A DNA stretch of 41,349 nt from an uncultured Lachnospiraceae bacterium (GTDB lineage: Bacteria; Bacillota; Clostridia; Lachnospirales; Lachnospiraceae): positions 1-41,349 of the forward strand of contig CAMLYL010000016.1 in assembly GCA_946491665.1 (NCBI GenBank), in the 5' to 3' direction. A model generated the notes under the pieces. That model was not told the origin of the DNA and did no database searches. It worked only from the letters and a program-made list of their open reading frames with translations. Shown piece after piece: positions 25,391 to 32,844 of the stretch (position 1 is its first letter; each line of letters starts with the position of its first letter). The position numbers were made by a program, and so were the translations under genes.

Positions 25391-25948
25391 TTATACTCTG
25401 GACAGGTACTCTCCTGTTCTGGTATCAATCTTAATCACATCGCCTGTCTCAACGAACAGCGGAACCTGAACAACAGCTCCTGTCTCAACTGTCGCCGGCT
25501 TGGTAGCGCCTGTAGCGGTATCACCCTTGAATCCGGGCTCCGTATCGGTAATGGCAAGCTCCACAAACAGAGGCGGCTCTACTGCAAAGATGCTGCCGTT
25601 GTGAGCACACATCTTCACCATCTCGTTCTCCTTTACAAACTTCAGAGCATCACCGATATCCTCCGCGCTCAGAGCTACCTGATCGTAGGTCTCGGTATCC
25701 ATAAAGTAATACAGATCTCCATCATTATACAGATACTGCTTGTCAGATCTGTCAATACGTGCCTGAGGACACTTCTCTGTCGGGCGGAATGTCTTCTCCA
25801 CAACACCGCCGTTCTTGATATTTTTCAGCTTTGTACGTACAAAAGCTGCTCCTTTTCCCGGTTTTACATGCTGAAATTCGATAATCTGGTAAACATTATT
25901 CTCCAGCTCAATTGTCATACCATTTCTGAAATCACCTGCTGAAATCAT
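25391..25948 (-). CDS. efp: Elongation factor P
   Basis: Relieves ribosome stalling at polyproline stretches. The 185 residues have the standard three-domain layout: KOW-like domain with the tip loop [14 protein letters not shown] (Lys32 is the usual modification site; flanking prolines differ between lineages), OB domain II, and C-terminal [19 protein letters not shown], the EF-P signature. Complete. The ATG has AAGGAGG upstream. It has its own promoter and terminator. No modification enzyme (epmA/epmB or ymfI) is nearby. Confidence 0.97.
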   Translation of the reverse strand: MISAGDFRNGMTIELENNVYQIIEFQHVKPGKGAAFVRTKLKNIKNGGVVEKTFRPTEKCPQARIDRSDKQYLYNDGDLYYFMDTETYDQVALSAEDIGDALKFVKENEMVKMCAHNGSIFAVEPPLFVELAITDTEPGFKGDTATGATKPATVETGAVVQVPLFVETGDVIKIDTRTGEYLSRV

Positions 25949-25985
25949 AAACTTCCTCCTTGTATCTTACATACAGCCGTTTTCT

Positions 25986-26036
25986 GATATCCATACAAAA
26001 TGCGCAGGATATCGAGTCAAATATGCCGTACTGCGC
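25986..26036 (-). promoter_or_regulatory. efp leader with two mutually exclusive stems
   Basis: In the minus strand leader GCGCAG (26031-26036) can pair with CTGCGC (26002-26007), and GATATCC (26007-26013) can pair with GGATATC (25986-25992). The pairings interlock and share base 26007, so they could alternate or form a pseudoknot-like fold. There is no U-run. Read by eye only. Confidence 0.35.
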
Positions 26037-26046
26037 TATTGATTTT

Positions 26047-26075
26047 ATTTTACTGGAAAAACAGTGATATTTCAA
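26047..26075 (-). promoter_or_regulatory. Sigma-A type promoter for efp
   Basis: Minus strand -35 TTGAAA (26070-26075), 17-bp spacer, -10 TAAAAT (26047-26052). RNA would start near 26040, giving a leader of about 90 nt. Confidence 0.78.
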
Positions 26076-26129
26076 CCACTTTTTGTAAAGATGTTGCTTT
26101 TCAGACGAATAACAGTAAGGTCTGAATCC

Positions 26130-26597
26130 TCAGACAGCCCGATCATCCGCCCCGCATTCTCTTTCTTCTATCGCGCCGATCAGAGCCACCCGTTCTGCGT
26201 GCCGTCCGCCCTGAAACTCCGCGTTCAGATATGCGTCAATGATAGCCTTCGCCGCCTCCGGTCCCACAATCCGCGCGCCAAAAGCAATCATATTGGCATT
26301 ATTGTGCTCCTTTACCAGCCGCGCCGTAGTGGGCTCCGAACACACCGCCGCGCGGATGCCCTTTACCTTGTTGGCCGCGATGGAAATCCCTACGCCGGTA
26401 CCGCAGATCAGCACGCCGCAGTCAGCCTCTCCCGACACCACCAGACGGGCTGCCTTTTCCCCGTATTCCGGATAGTTGCATCTGTCGGCAGTATCCGTGC
26501 CGATATTCAGCACCTCATGTCCCAGTTCCTGCAGATATGTCATAATCTCCATCTTCATATCCACTGCCGCATGGTCATTTGCTATTACAATTTTCAT
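26130..26597 (-). CDS. rpiB: Ribose-5-phosphate isomerase B (RpiB/LacAB family)
   Basis: Interconverts ribose 5-phosphate and ribulose 5-phosphate; LacA/LacB and allose isomerases share the fold. The 155 residues start MKIVIANDHAAV and contain DTADRCNYPEYGEKAA, the active-site cysteine loop ADCGVLICGTGVGISIAANKVKGIRAA and EHNNANMIAFGARI. I chose the ATG at 26597: it has GGAG 6 bases upstream and begins at the conserved first strand, whereas the longer open frame to 26726 overlaps the yqeG gene. It begins one base after the yqeG stop (TGA-G-ATG), so it is cotranscribed and probably coupled with nrdR and yqeG. Confidence 0.93.
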   Translation of the reverse strand: MKIVIANDHAAVDMKMEIMTYLQELGHEVLNIGTDTADRCNYPEYGEKAARLVVSGEADCGVLICGTGVGISIAANKVKGIRAAVCSEPTTARLVKEHNNANMIAFGARIVGPEAAKAIIDAYLNAEFQGGRHAERVALIGAIEERECGADDRAV

Positions 26598-26598
26598 C

Positions 26599-27186
26599 TC
26601 AATCTCCATTCTCCGCCGCCGAAAGCCTGTCCGGCCGCTTTTCCTGCCGGTGGAAATACTCTCCCCGGGCGGATGTTTTATGTCTTTTTCTGTACATACG
26701 ATAGCACAATAAAACAATTGTCTCAAGTCTGCGCTTGAAAAATATCTGAATTTCTTCCCGCCAGTATATATATTTCACCATAATCGCAGGGATTCCGACC
26801 CGATTCGCCCCGAAAATATCTGTAAAAATCTGATCTCCGATAAAAATCGTTGTATCTCTGTCCGTCCCCATAAGCCTCATGGCTTTTTCATAATTCTCCG
26901 CTGATGGCTTGTGTGCATTAAAAATATAATATACCTGCACATCTTCATTGAACATCTTCACCCGGGGTTCCTTGTTATTTGACAGCAGACAACAGGAAAA
27001 CCCCAGCTCCTTCAGATGGGCAAACAGCTTCTTCGCCCGCTCGTCAGCCGGGGCCCCGTGAGTAACCAGGGTATTGTCAATATCAAAAATCAGTCCCCGG
27101 TAACCGTCCCGGTACAGACTGTCGAAATCAATCTCATATGTGGAATCCACGTAAATGTCGGGATAAAACTTCCGAAACATTGTCAT
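26599..27186 (-). CDS. yqeG: YqeG-family HAD phosphatase
   Basis: Predicted HAD-superfamily IIIA phosphatase; the physiological substrate is not established for the family. The 195 residues contain motif I FDIDNTLV (nucleophile Asp35, acid/base Asp37), motif II LLSNNKE, the motif III lysine in AHKPSAEN and motif IV FIGDQIFTDIFGANRVG, all intact. The C-terminal tail of about 35 residues is strongly basic and longer than I expect for the family. Its ATG overlaps the nrdR stop (ATGA, 4 bases) and it is followed one base later by rpiB, a tightly packed trio. Confidence 0.88.
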   Translation of the reverse strand: MTMFRKFYPDIYVDSTYEIDFDSLYRDGYRGLIFDIDNTLVTHGAPADERAKKLFAHLKELGFSCCLLSNNKEPRVKMFNEDVQVYYIFNAHKPSAENYEKAMRLMGTDRDTTIFIGDQIFTDIFGANRVGIPAIMVKYIYWREEIQIFFKRRLETIVLLCYRMYRKRHKTSARGEYFHRQEKRPDRLSAAENGD

Positions 27187-27653
27187 TCCACCTCTTTCCC
27201 GTCACCATCCAGCATCTTTTTCAGCTCGTTTACAAAAGTGTTCACATCCTTGAACTCCCTGTAAACCGAAGCAAAACGCACATAGGCAACCGCTTCAAGA
27301 TCCTTCAGCTTATCCATAACCAGTTCCCCGATAACACTGCTGGGGATCTCCTTGGCTTCCCGGCTGTAAATCTCTGTTTCCACATCATCCACCAGCTTTT
27401 TGATCTGATCTGCCGAAACCGGTCTCTTATGGCAGGCCCTTAAAACTCCCGCCTCGATCTTCGACCGGTCATAGGACTCACGGTTATTATCCTTTTTGAT
27501 AATCATCAGCGGAATGGTCTCCACCTTCTCAAAGGTAGTAAAACGTTTCCCGCATTCATCACAGTTACGTCTGCGCCGGATCGCCGTATTATCATCAGCC
27601 GGACGCGAATCGATTACTCGTGTATTGTCGCTGCCGCAATAGGGACACTTCAT
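27183..27653 (-). CDS. nrdR: Transcriptional repressor NrdR
   Basis: Zinc-ATP-cone repressor of ribonucleotide reductase genes. The 156 residues have a zinc ribbon with Cys3, Cys6, Cys31 and Cys34 (CPYC and CDECG), the DNA-binding RRRRNC segment and an ATP-cone (about 46-136) starting IPLMIIKKDNNRESYDRSKI. Complete and of normal length. Ribosome site AGGAGG. It lies 29 bases after the YlmC/YmxH gene and overlaps yqeG. I saw no nrd gene in the window and did not find a clear NrdR box pair here. Confidence 0.97.
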   Translation of the reverse strand: MKCPYCGSDNTRVIDSRPADDNTAIRRRRNCDECGKRFTTFEKVETIPLMIIKKDNNRESYDRSKIEAGVLRACHKRPVSADQIKKLVDDVETEIYSREAKEIPSSVIGELVMDKLKDLEAVAYVRFASVYREFKDVNTFVNELKKMLDGDGKEVE

Positions 27654-27682
27654 GATGTTATCCTCCTGTCAGTTTACAGTTT

Positions 27683-27937
27683 TCAGATTTTCTTCAGAAC
27701 TTTATCAGCACAGACCTCCACCAGAATCACATCCGGTCCGATCCGGACAATGCGATCCCAGCCAATCACATACTCACTGTCATATCCTACACAGTGAAAC
27801 CATTTTGCCGGACCTTTGAGGATAATCGCCTCAATCTGGCCTCTGCATTCTTCAAAAATCAGATCAGAAACACAACCCAGACATTTTCCATCCTTTATAT
27901 TCACTACTTCTTTTTTGGAAAAATCAGAAAAACGCAT
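27683..27937 (-). CDS. PRC-barrel sporulation protein, YlmC/YmxH family
   Basis: Small 84-residue PRC-barrel protein of the YlmC/YmxH family found in spore formers, whose exact role is unclear. It begins MRFSDFSKKEVVNIKDGKCLG and has the family pattern of a cleft-forming barrel: VNIKDGKCLGCVSDLIFE, GQIEAIILKG, EYVIGWDRIVRIGPDVILVEV. The ribosome site is weak (AAGG 9 bases upstream of the ATG), with an A/T-rich near-palindrome just before the start. It lies 64 bases after ychF and before nrdR, probably within the same transcript. Confidence 0.85.
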   Translation of the reverse strand: MRFSDFSKKEVVNIKDGKCLGCVSDLIFEECRGQIEAIILKGPAKWFHCVGYDSEYVIGWDRIVRIGPDVILVEVCADKVLKKI

Positions 27938-28001
27938 GAAAAAAGCCTTTTTCTTTATCCTATTCCATCAAAGCCTGTCTGGTGAAAAACATCTCCGGTT
28001 T

Positions 28002-29102
28002 TTATACATTAAACCGGAACAGAATTACATCTCCGTCCTGCACCACATACTCTTTGCCTTCCATTCCCACAAGACCTTTTTCTCTGGCCGCCGCCAGAGA
28101 ACCGCACTCCAGCAGATCCCTATAATTCACAACCTCAGCTTTAATAAAGCCCCGCTCAAAGTCCGTATGGATCTTTCCGGCCGCCTGAGGCGCTTTTGTT
28201 CCGATTTTTATCGTCCAGGCCCGGGTCTCGTCCTCCCCGGCAGTCAAAAAGCTCATCAATCCCAGAAGACTGTAGCTTGCCTTAATCAGTTTCTCCAGTC
28301 CGGACTCCTGAATGCCCAGTTCCTCCAGGAACATCTGGCGTTCCTCGTCATCCAGCTCTGCCATTTCCGCCTCAATACTGGCACAGAGAGTAAACACTTC
28401 GCTGCCCTCTTCTGCCGCCATTTCACGGACAGCCTGCACAAAAGTGTTGGAAGCTCCGTCATCTGTCAGATCATCCTCGGAAACATTTGCAGCATAAATT
28501 ACAGGCTTCGCGGTCAGCAGATTATAGGAAGCAAACCAGGCCTGTTCGTCTTCATCTTCCCCGATTTCAAAAGTCTTTGCCAGCTTTCCGGCTTCCAGAT
28601 GCTCTTTGATCCGCTTTAAAAGTTCCTCTTCTTTCGCGAGCTTTTTATCCATCCGGGCGCCTCTTCCCACTTTTGCAATCCGACGCTCCAGAATCTCAAT
28701 ATCAGAAAAAATCAGCTCAAAATTGATCGTTTCAATATCTCTGGCCGGATCCACACTGCCGTCCACATGAACCACATTGGGATCTTCAAAGCAGCGCACC
28801 ACATGAACGATGGCGTCTACCTCCCGAATGTTTGCCAGAAACTGATTGCCCAGTCCCTCTCCCTTGCTGGCTCCCTTCACCAGACCGGCAATATCCACAA
28901 ATTCAATCACAGCGGGAGTCACCTTTTTTGAATGATACATATCTCCCAGAAGCTTCAGACGCTCGTCCGGAACCGCCACCACGCCCACATTGGGATCGAT
29001 GGTGCAGAAGGGGTAATTGGCCGACTCGGCTCCCGCTTTTGTCAAAGAGTTAAACAGTGTACTTTTTCCCACATTGGGAAGTCCCACAATTCCCAGTTTC
29101 AT
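28002..29102 (-). CDS. ychF: Redox-regulated ATPase YchF
   Basis: Obg-related P-loop ATPase linked to ribosomes and oxidative stress responses. From the ATG at 29102 the protein has 366 residues: GLPNVGKST (Walker A, 7-15), DPNVGVVAVPD, FVDIAGLVKGASKGEGLGNQFL (G3 region), a coiled-coil insert around 120-190, NVSEDD where GTPases have NKxD, and a C-terminal TGS-like domain (about 280-366) with AWTIKIGTKAPQAAGKIHTDFERGFIKAEV. The longer frame to 29132 adds ten residues before the conserved MKLGIVG; AAGGA lies 5 bases before the chosen ATG. Confidence 0.96.
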   Translation of the reverse strand: MKLGIVGLPNVGKSTLFNSLTKAGAESANYPFCTIDPNVGVVAVPDERLKLLGDMYHSKKVTPAVIEFVDIAGLVKGASKGEGLGNQFLANIREVDAIVHVVRCFEDPNVVHVDGSVDPARDIETINFELIFSDIEILERRIAKVGRGARMDKKLAKEEELLKRIKEHLEAGKLAKTFEIGEDEDEQAWFASYNLLTAKPVIYAANVSEDDLTDDGASNTFVQAVREMAAEEGSEVFTLCASIEAEMAELDDEERQMFLEELGIQESGLEKLIKASYSLLGLMSFLTAGEDETRAWTIKIGTKAPQAAGKIHTDFERGFIKAEVVNYRDLLECGSLAAAREKGLVGMEGKEYVVQDGDVILFRFNV

Positions 29103-29200
29103 ATCTATCCTTACCTTTCCGGAAAGCCGCAATTTTCGGGCTCTCCGCCTTTCTCTGCTCTAAGATTCTCCGCAATGCGGATGCTCTTCCGTAATAAAAA

Positions 29201-29249
29201 AGAGTCCAACGTAATTATATAATATAGCATAAGGACTCTATTATTTCAA
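29201..29249 (-). promoter_or_regulatory. Promoter for ychF flanked by an inverted repeat
   Basis: Minus strand -35 TTGAAA (29244-29249), 17-bp spacer, -10 TATATT (29221-29226). A 7-bp inverted repeat AGAGTCC (29233-29239) and GGACTCT (29201-29207) brackets the -10 and is followed on the minus strand by six T. The repeat may be an operator, or a weak terminator for transcripts arriving from vanZ that overlaps the next promoter. Confidence 0.65.
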
Positions 29250-29282
29250 TCTTATTCGGCAATAATTGCCGCGGAAAGGCGC

Positions 29283-29322
29283 ACAGATGACAGGGATCAG
29301 AGTCCCCTGTCATCTGTTTTTT
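29283..29322 (+). terminator. Plus-strand terminator-like hairpin at the end of the vanZ gene
   Basis: A perfect 13-bp stem ACAGATGACAGGG/CCCTGTCATCTGT (29283-29295 with 29305-29317), 9-nt loop, followed on the plus strand by a run of T (29317-29322). The vanZ stop codon lies in its right arm. On the minus strand no T-run follows directly. There is no plus-strand gene just upstream to terminate, so it may block antisense transcription or act as a hairpin end for vanZ mRNA. Confidence 0.6.
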
Positions 29323-29828
29323 ATATGACTTAACATTCTGTCTGTGAATGGCTGAAATATTACATACAATACATATCCGGCCACTCCGCCGAGCACATTT
29401 GTTATAAGATCGGTGATATCCGACGATCTGAAATCATTTATAAATGGCTGCACGATTTCAATACACAGACTTAATAAAAATGTATACCATACTGTTTTCA
29501 TTAAGTTTGCTTTTTGGCGTTCGATAAGCGGCAGTAAAAATCCAAATGGAATTGTCATTATAACATTTAAAACCACTTGTCTTGCAAAATCACCTCTGCC
29601 GGACAGAACATCAACAAAAGGCACCAAATTCACTGGAGCATGGGAGTGATTAAATATAAACGGCAAAGATGTGACTATCGGCATTAAAGTAAAAAATAAT
29701 AAAAAAGATAAATATACATACATTACAGTATTTAGAAATAATATATCTTTTCCTTTTAATTTCCATTTTCTATAAAACACAAAAACATATGCGGCAGCCA
29801 AAACAATAAAATCCACTAACTCTTTCAT
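29310..29828 (-). CDS. VanZ-like membrane protein
   Basis: Integral membrane protein of the VanZ-like family. VanZ itself gives low-level teicoplanin resistance by an unknown route; most relatives have no proven role. The 172 residues have about five hydrophobic segments (roughly 6-20, 32-52, 84-104, 112-132, 140-160) and the family pattern NLVPFVD, NVIMTIPFGFLLPL and RSSDITDLITNVLGGVAGY. I chose the ATG at 29828 because GTGGAGG lies 4-5 bases upstream; the open frame extends to 29867. The gene is plainly AT-richer than its neighbours, which suggests transfer. No van operon genes are nearby. Confidence 0.85.
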   Translation of the reverse strand: MKELVDFIVLAAAYVFVFYRKWKLKGKDILFLNTVMYVYLSFLLFFTLMPIVTSLPFIFNHSHAPVNLVPFVDVLSGRGDFARQVVLNVIMTIPFGFLLPLIERQKANLMKTVWYTFLLSLCIEIVQPFINDFRSSDITDLITNVLGGVAGYVLYVIFQPFTDRMLSHIKNR

Positions 29829-29932
29829 AATTCCTCCACTGATGCCCGCCTGAAAGAACCGGTGCAATCTCTTTCTTTTCCTTATCCATATACTGTCTTC
29901 TTCTTCGATACACTTGCTGCGGCTTTTCCTTT

Positions 29933-29961
29933 ATCATACATGAAACAGTCCGGCATTTCCA
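29933..29961 (-). promoter_or_regulatory. Likely promoter for the vanZ-like gene
   Basis: Minus strand -35 TGGAAA (29956-29961), 17-bp spacer, -10 TATGAT (29933-29938). The leader to 29828 is about 100 nt. It contains an open frame overlapping the vanZ start that I consider incidental. Confidence 0.55.
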
Positions 29962-29967
29962 GTTCTG

Positions 29968-31266
29968 TCAGTCATGCTGCTGCCATTCCGGGACTGAATA
30001 GCAGTAAATATCTCCTGTGAAAGCGTCTACACAGACCATCAGTTCCTCATCCTTCACCAGATTCTCTCCCGCGAACCTCCAGCAGGGAAAAAGCGCCATA
30101 TCCGCATCTTCGCTGATTTCAACCAGCGGCTCATATACCAGAGAAACATTCTCCACATCCATCCGCACGCCGGACGCAAGCTTCCCGCTCAGCAGCTCCG
30201 CCGCGTCCGCAGCGCCAAGAATTTTCTCATCTGTGTAAAGTTCCGTTAATGTATCCCGCTCACTTGTTCCGGAAAAAGCGCAGACTCCCGTATCATCCGC
30301 CACGAAAACATCCTTGCAGTCCTCCATGGCCAAATAAGAAGTATCCAGCGGCTGATAGCTGGCATCTTTTGAAAAAGCCACCGGCAGTCCGTTATAAATC
30401 CGGCGAAGCTGATAATAATATCCGAAAACCTCCTTCAGATGAAAGACTTCCACATTCGCGACTTCCAGGGAAACACCTTCCGCCGGTTGGGTGAGACCGC
30501 TTCCGTCAAAATAATCCATAACCAGATCCGCCCCCTGCCGCACCGTGATCTCCCCGGAAATCAGCGGCCAGGACCGGTCTCCCAGCTCTGAGAGACTTCC
30601 CGACGTCTCCACATCCTTCGCATAACTGTCATAATATACTTCTTTTTCTGCATGCTCGTCAGCCCCGAGATAGGCCGTGATCTTTCCGTCAGCCAGTCTG
30701 CCGGCTGCCATAACATAGCAGTCTTTCACATCCACGTAGGCTCCGCCGGCGTCTGTAATATCGTCCATATGTTCCGCAAGAGCCGGATAACAGTAGGGCG
30801 CGTCTTTTGTATCATCCCACTCCAGCTCCGGCGTGACCACCCGGACTTCCTTTTCCATATCCACCTGATCCAGCTTCCCTATTTCCTCCAGCTGTTTCTC
30901 TATATAATTCCAGCTTTCCTGAGGCGTCATAACCAGCGTCTGCTGCCACAGCAGGGAAACCTCCTCACATTCCGGAAATATCTCGAATTCCGCGTTGGAA
31001 AAGGAAATATTCTCATATTCCGTATTCCGAATCTGCTGCTCCTCTTCGGCATAGCCCTCCCTGGCGTCTGAAATCGGAACCCGTTTTTCCGACATCCGTT
31101 CCTTATAATTCTCCAGATCCAGCCATCCAATCCCGGCGTCCTCCTGTGCATCTGTGGAGTTCTCCGCACTCACCTGCCCCTTTTCCTCCGCGCTTCCGCA
31201 GGCCCATGCGCCTCCCAGAAGAAATCCGCTCAGAATAATAATTCCCACAGCCTGTTTCCTTTTCAT
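29968..31266 (-). CDS. Predicted lipoprotein of unknown function
   Basis: I do not recognise this 432-residue protein. It starts with a signal sequence MKRKQAVGIIILSGFLLGGAWAC, where Cys23 would be the lipid site although the -2 Trp makes an unusual lipobox. The mature part is acidic, begins with a Glu/Ser/Asp-rich linker, and is otherwise soluble. Near the C-terminus VCVDAFTGDIYCYSVPEW recalls the end of PepSY-type or two-lobed germination/peptidase-inhibitor lipoproteins of Firmicutes, which is only suggestive. It follows cbiA by 74 bases with a possible promoter (TTGACG, 18 bp, TATCTG) between, so it may not belong to the cobalamin operon. Ribosome site AAAGGGGGAAG. Confidence 0.75.
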   Translation of the reverse strand: MKRKQAVGIIILSGFLLGGAWACGSAEEKGQVSAENSTDAQEDAGIGWLDLENYKERMSEKRVPISDAREGYAEEEQQIRNTEYENISFSNAEFEIFPECEEVSLLWQQTLVMTPQESWNYIEKQLEEIGKLDQVDMEKEVRVVTPELEWDDTKDAPYCYPALAEHMDDITDAGGAYVDVKDCYVMAAGRLADGKITAYLGADEHAEKEVYYDSYAKDVETSGSLSELGDRSWPLISGEITVRQGADLVMDYFDGSGLTQPAEGVSLEVANVEVFHLKEVFGYYYQLRRIYNGLPVAFSKDASYQPLDTSYLAMEDCKDVFVADDTGVCAFSGTSERDTLTELYTDEKILGAADAAELLSGKLASGVRMDVENVSLVYEPLVEISEDADMALFPCWRFAGENLVKDEELMVCVDAFTGDIYCYSVPEWQQHD

Positions 31267-31340
31267 CTGCTCTTCCCCCTTTTTATTTCAGGATAGCAGA
31301 TAAATCTTTTTGAAACCCGACGTCAATTCTTATCAAATTC

Positions 31341-32819
31341 TTAATGTTCCGACGCTTCCCTGTATTTCTCACATTTCTCTGTAAACCGCGCCGCGAAAGC
31401 CGGATTGGAATAATAATACAGATGTGGAAAGCCTGCCGCAAAGTTCTCTCCCGCCGCAATACAGTCCCAGTTTCTTTTTCCGAAAGGCTTCTGCGCATGG
31501 AAAGCCCCGCCATTATGCGAACTGTCAAAATAGTGAAACTCATGTGCCCGGATCTGCTCTCCGGCATTCCCGAAAATCTGCGGCTGATTCGCCGTCAGCG
31601 TAATATATCCGAACCGTCCCAGCCGCTCCGTCTTTCTCACATGCCCCGGCAGCACGCCGGCCATGGGCCAGCTTCTGCCTTCCATATCCTCCATCGTTTC
31701 ATGAAGATACATAAAGCCTCCGCATTCCGCCAGATAAGGCATACCGGCCGCTGCAGCTGCTCTCACAGAGACCAGCATAGAGGTATTCCGGCTGAGCTGT
31801 TCCGCATAAAGTTCGGGGTATCCGCCGCCGAACAGAAGCCCCTGTATCTGTTCCGGAAGCTCTCTGTCATGCAGCGGCGAGAATTCCGCCAGTTCAGCGC
31901 CCAGCCGCTCCAGCAACTCCAGATTATCCTCATAATAAAAACAGAAAGCCTCATCCCGGGCAACCCCGATGCGCACCCGCTTTTTGGCCGAGGGCTGCTC
32001 TTTGAAAAAACATCCCGCCTCATCTGTTCTGCACAATCCGGGATATTCTTTCAGCCTCTCCGGGACGGAAATATCCAGAGCAGGCGCAGACTCCGCCAGT
32101 TCCAGTATCCCGTCAATATCCAGCGTCTGCTCCAGGTTATCTGCCAGTTCCAGAAGTCTTTGCTTCAGATCCTTTATTTCTCCCGGGGTAACCAGTCCCA
32201 GATGGCGGCTCTCAATTACACAGTCCGTCATACGGGGCACATAGCCCAGCACCTTTACCGGCAGCATCCGTTCTATTTCACCCTTTAAAAGAGCATACAC
32301 AGAAGCGGTTGTCTGATTCAGGATCACCCCCCGGATCCGGCTGTCTTCCGGGTTTCCTCCGATCCCGGACGCCCCCGGAGCGGACTCCAGAAAGCCGCGG
32401 ATCAGCGCCGCGGCGGACAGGCTCATTCCCCGGGCGTTGACTACCAGGATTACCGGCGTTTCCGTGATTCTGGCCAGATCCCAGGAAGAAGCCCGGGCAG
32501 TCACTCCGCCGATCCCGTCATAAAATCCCATGACGCCTTCCATCACAGACAGTTCCGCCTTCTCCGCCTGCCTCGCGAACAGATATCTGGTCATCTCCTC
32601 ATCCGTAAAGAAAGGATCCAGATTGCGTGATGGCGTGCCGATCACATTCCGATGAAACATGGGATCAATATAATCCGGTCCGCATTTAAATGATATTACA
32701 TTTTTTCTTCGATTCACCAGCGCCTGCAGAAGCCCGCAGGTAATCAGCGTTTTTCCGCTTCCGCTGGAAGGGGCTGCCAGCATAATACGCGGCAGCCTCA
32801 GATTTTTCTTCTCACCCAT
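31341..32819 (-). CDS. cbiA: Cobyrinate a,c-diamide synthase
   Basis: Amidates the a and c side chains of cobyrinate using glutamine and ATP in B12 synthesis. About 492 residues: N-terminal P-loop domain of the dethiobiotin-synthetase type with APSSGSGKT, KCGPDYIDPMFH and VMEGVMGFYDG, then a class I glutaminase domain (about 290-490) with FGGGYPELYAE, catalytic cysteine in AECGGFMYL and HEFHYFDS. Start choice: the ATG at 32819 fits the family, but GAGGA is 14 bases away; an in-frame TTG at 32825 has ideal spacing and may be the true start. It follows the CbiJET gene by about 25 bases. Last clear cbi gene of the run. Confidence 0.93.
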   Translation of the reverse strand: MGEKKNLRLPRIMLAAPSSGSGKTLITCGLLQALVNRRKNVISFKCGPDYIDPMFHRNVIGTPSRNLDPFFTDEEMTRYLFARQAEKAELSVMEGVMGFYDGIGGVTARASSWDLARITETPVILVVNARGMSLSAAALIRGFLESAPGASGIGGNPEDSRIRGVILNQTTASVYALLKGEIERMLPVKVLGYVPRMTDCVIESRHLGLVTPGEIKDLKQRLLELADNLEQTLDIDGILELAESAPALDISVPERLKEYPGLCRTDEAGCFFKEQPSAKKRVRIGVARDEAFCFYYEDNLELLERLGAELAEFSPLHDRELPEQIQGLLFGGGYPELYAEQLSRNTSMLVSVRAAAAAGMPYLAECGGFMYLHETMEDMEGRSWPMAGVLPGHVRKTERLGRFGYITLTANQPQIFGNAGEQIRAHEFHYFDSSHNGGAFHAQKPFGKRNWDCIAAGENFAAGFPHLYYYSNPAFAARFTEKCEKYREASEH

Positions 32820-32844
32820 AATCAAATATTTTTCCTCAGACAGT

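Noticed and set aside
26598-26726. N-terminal extension of RpiB starting at 26726
   Set aside because: It overlaps the end of yqeG and has no family similarity; GGAG before 26597 supports the shorter form.
29829-29938. Small open frame overlapping the vanZ start (beginning MIKEKPQQVYRR)
   Set aside because: It overlaps the -10 region, has no ribosome site, and turns into Cys/Phe-rich shadow sequence inside vanZ.
31283-31567. 94-residue minus-strand open frame near the end of cbiA
   Set aside because: It overlaps cbiA in another frame and shows only Arg/Ser-rich shadow sequence.
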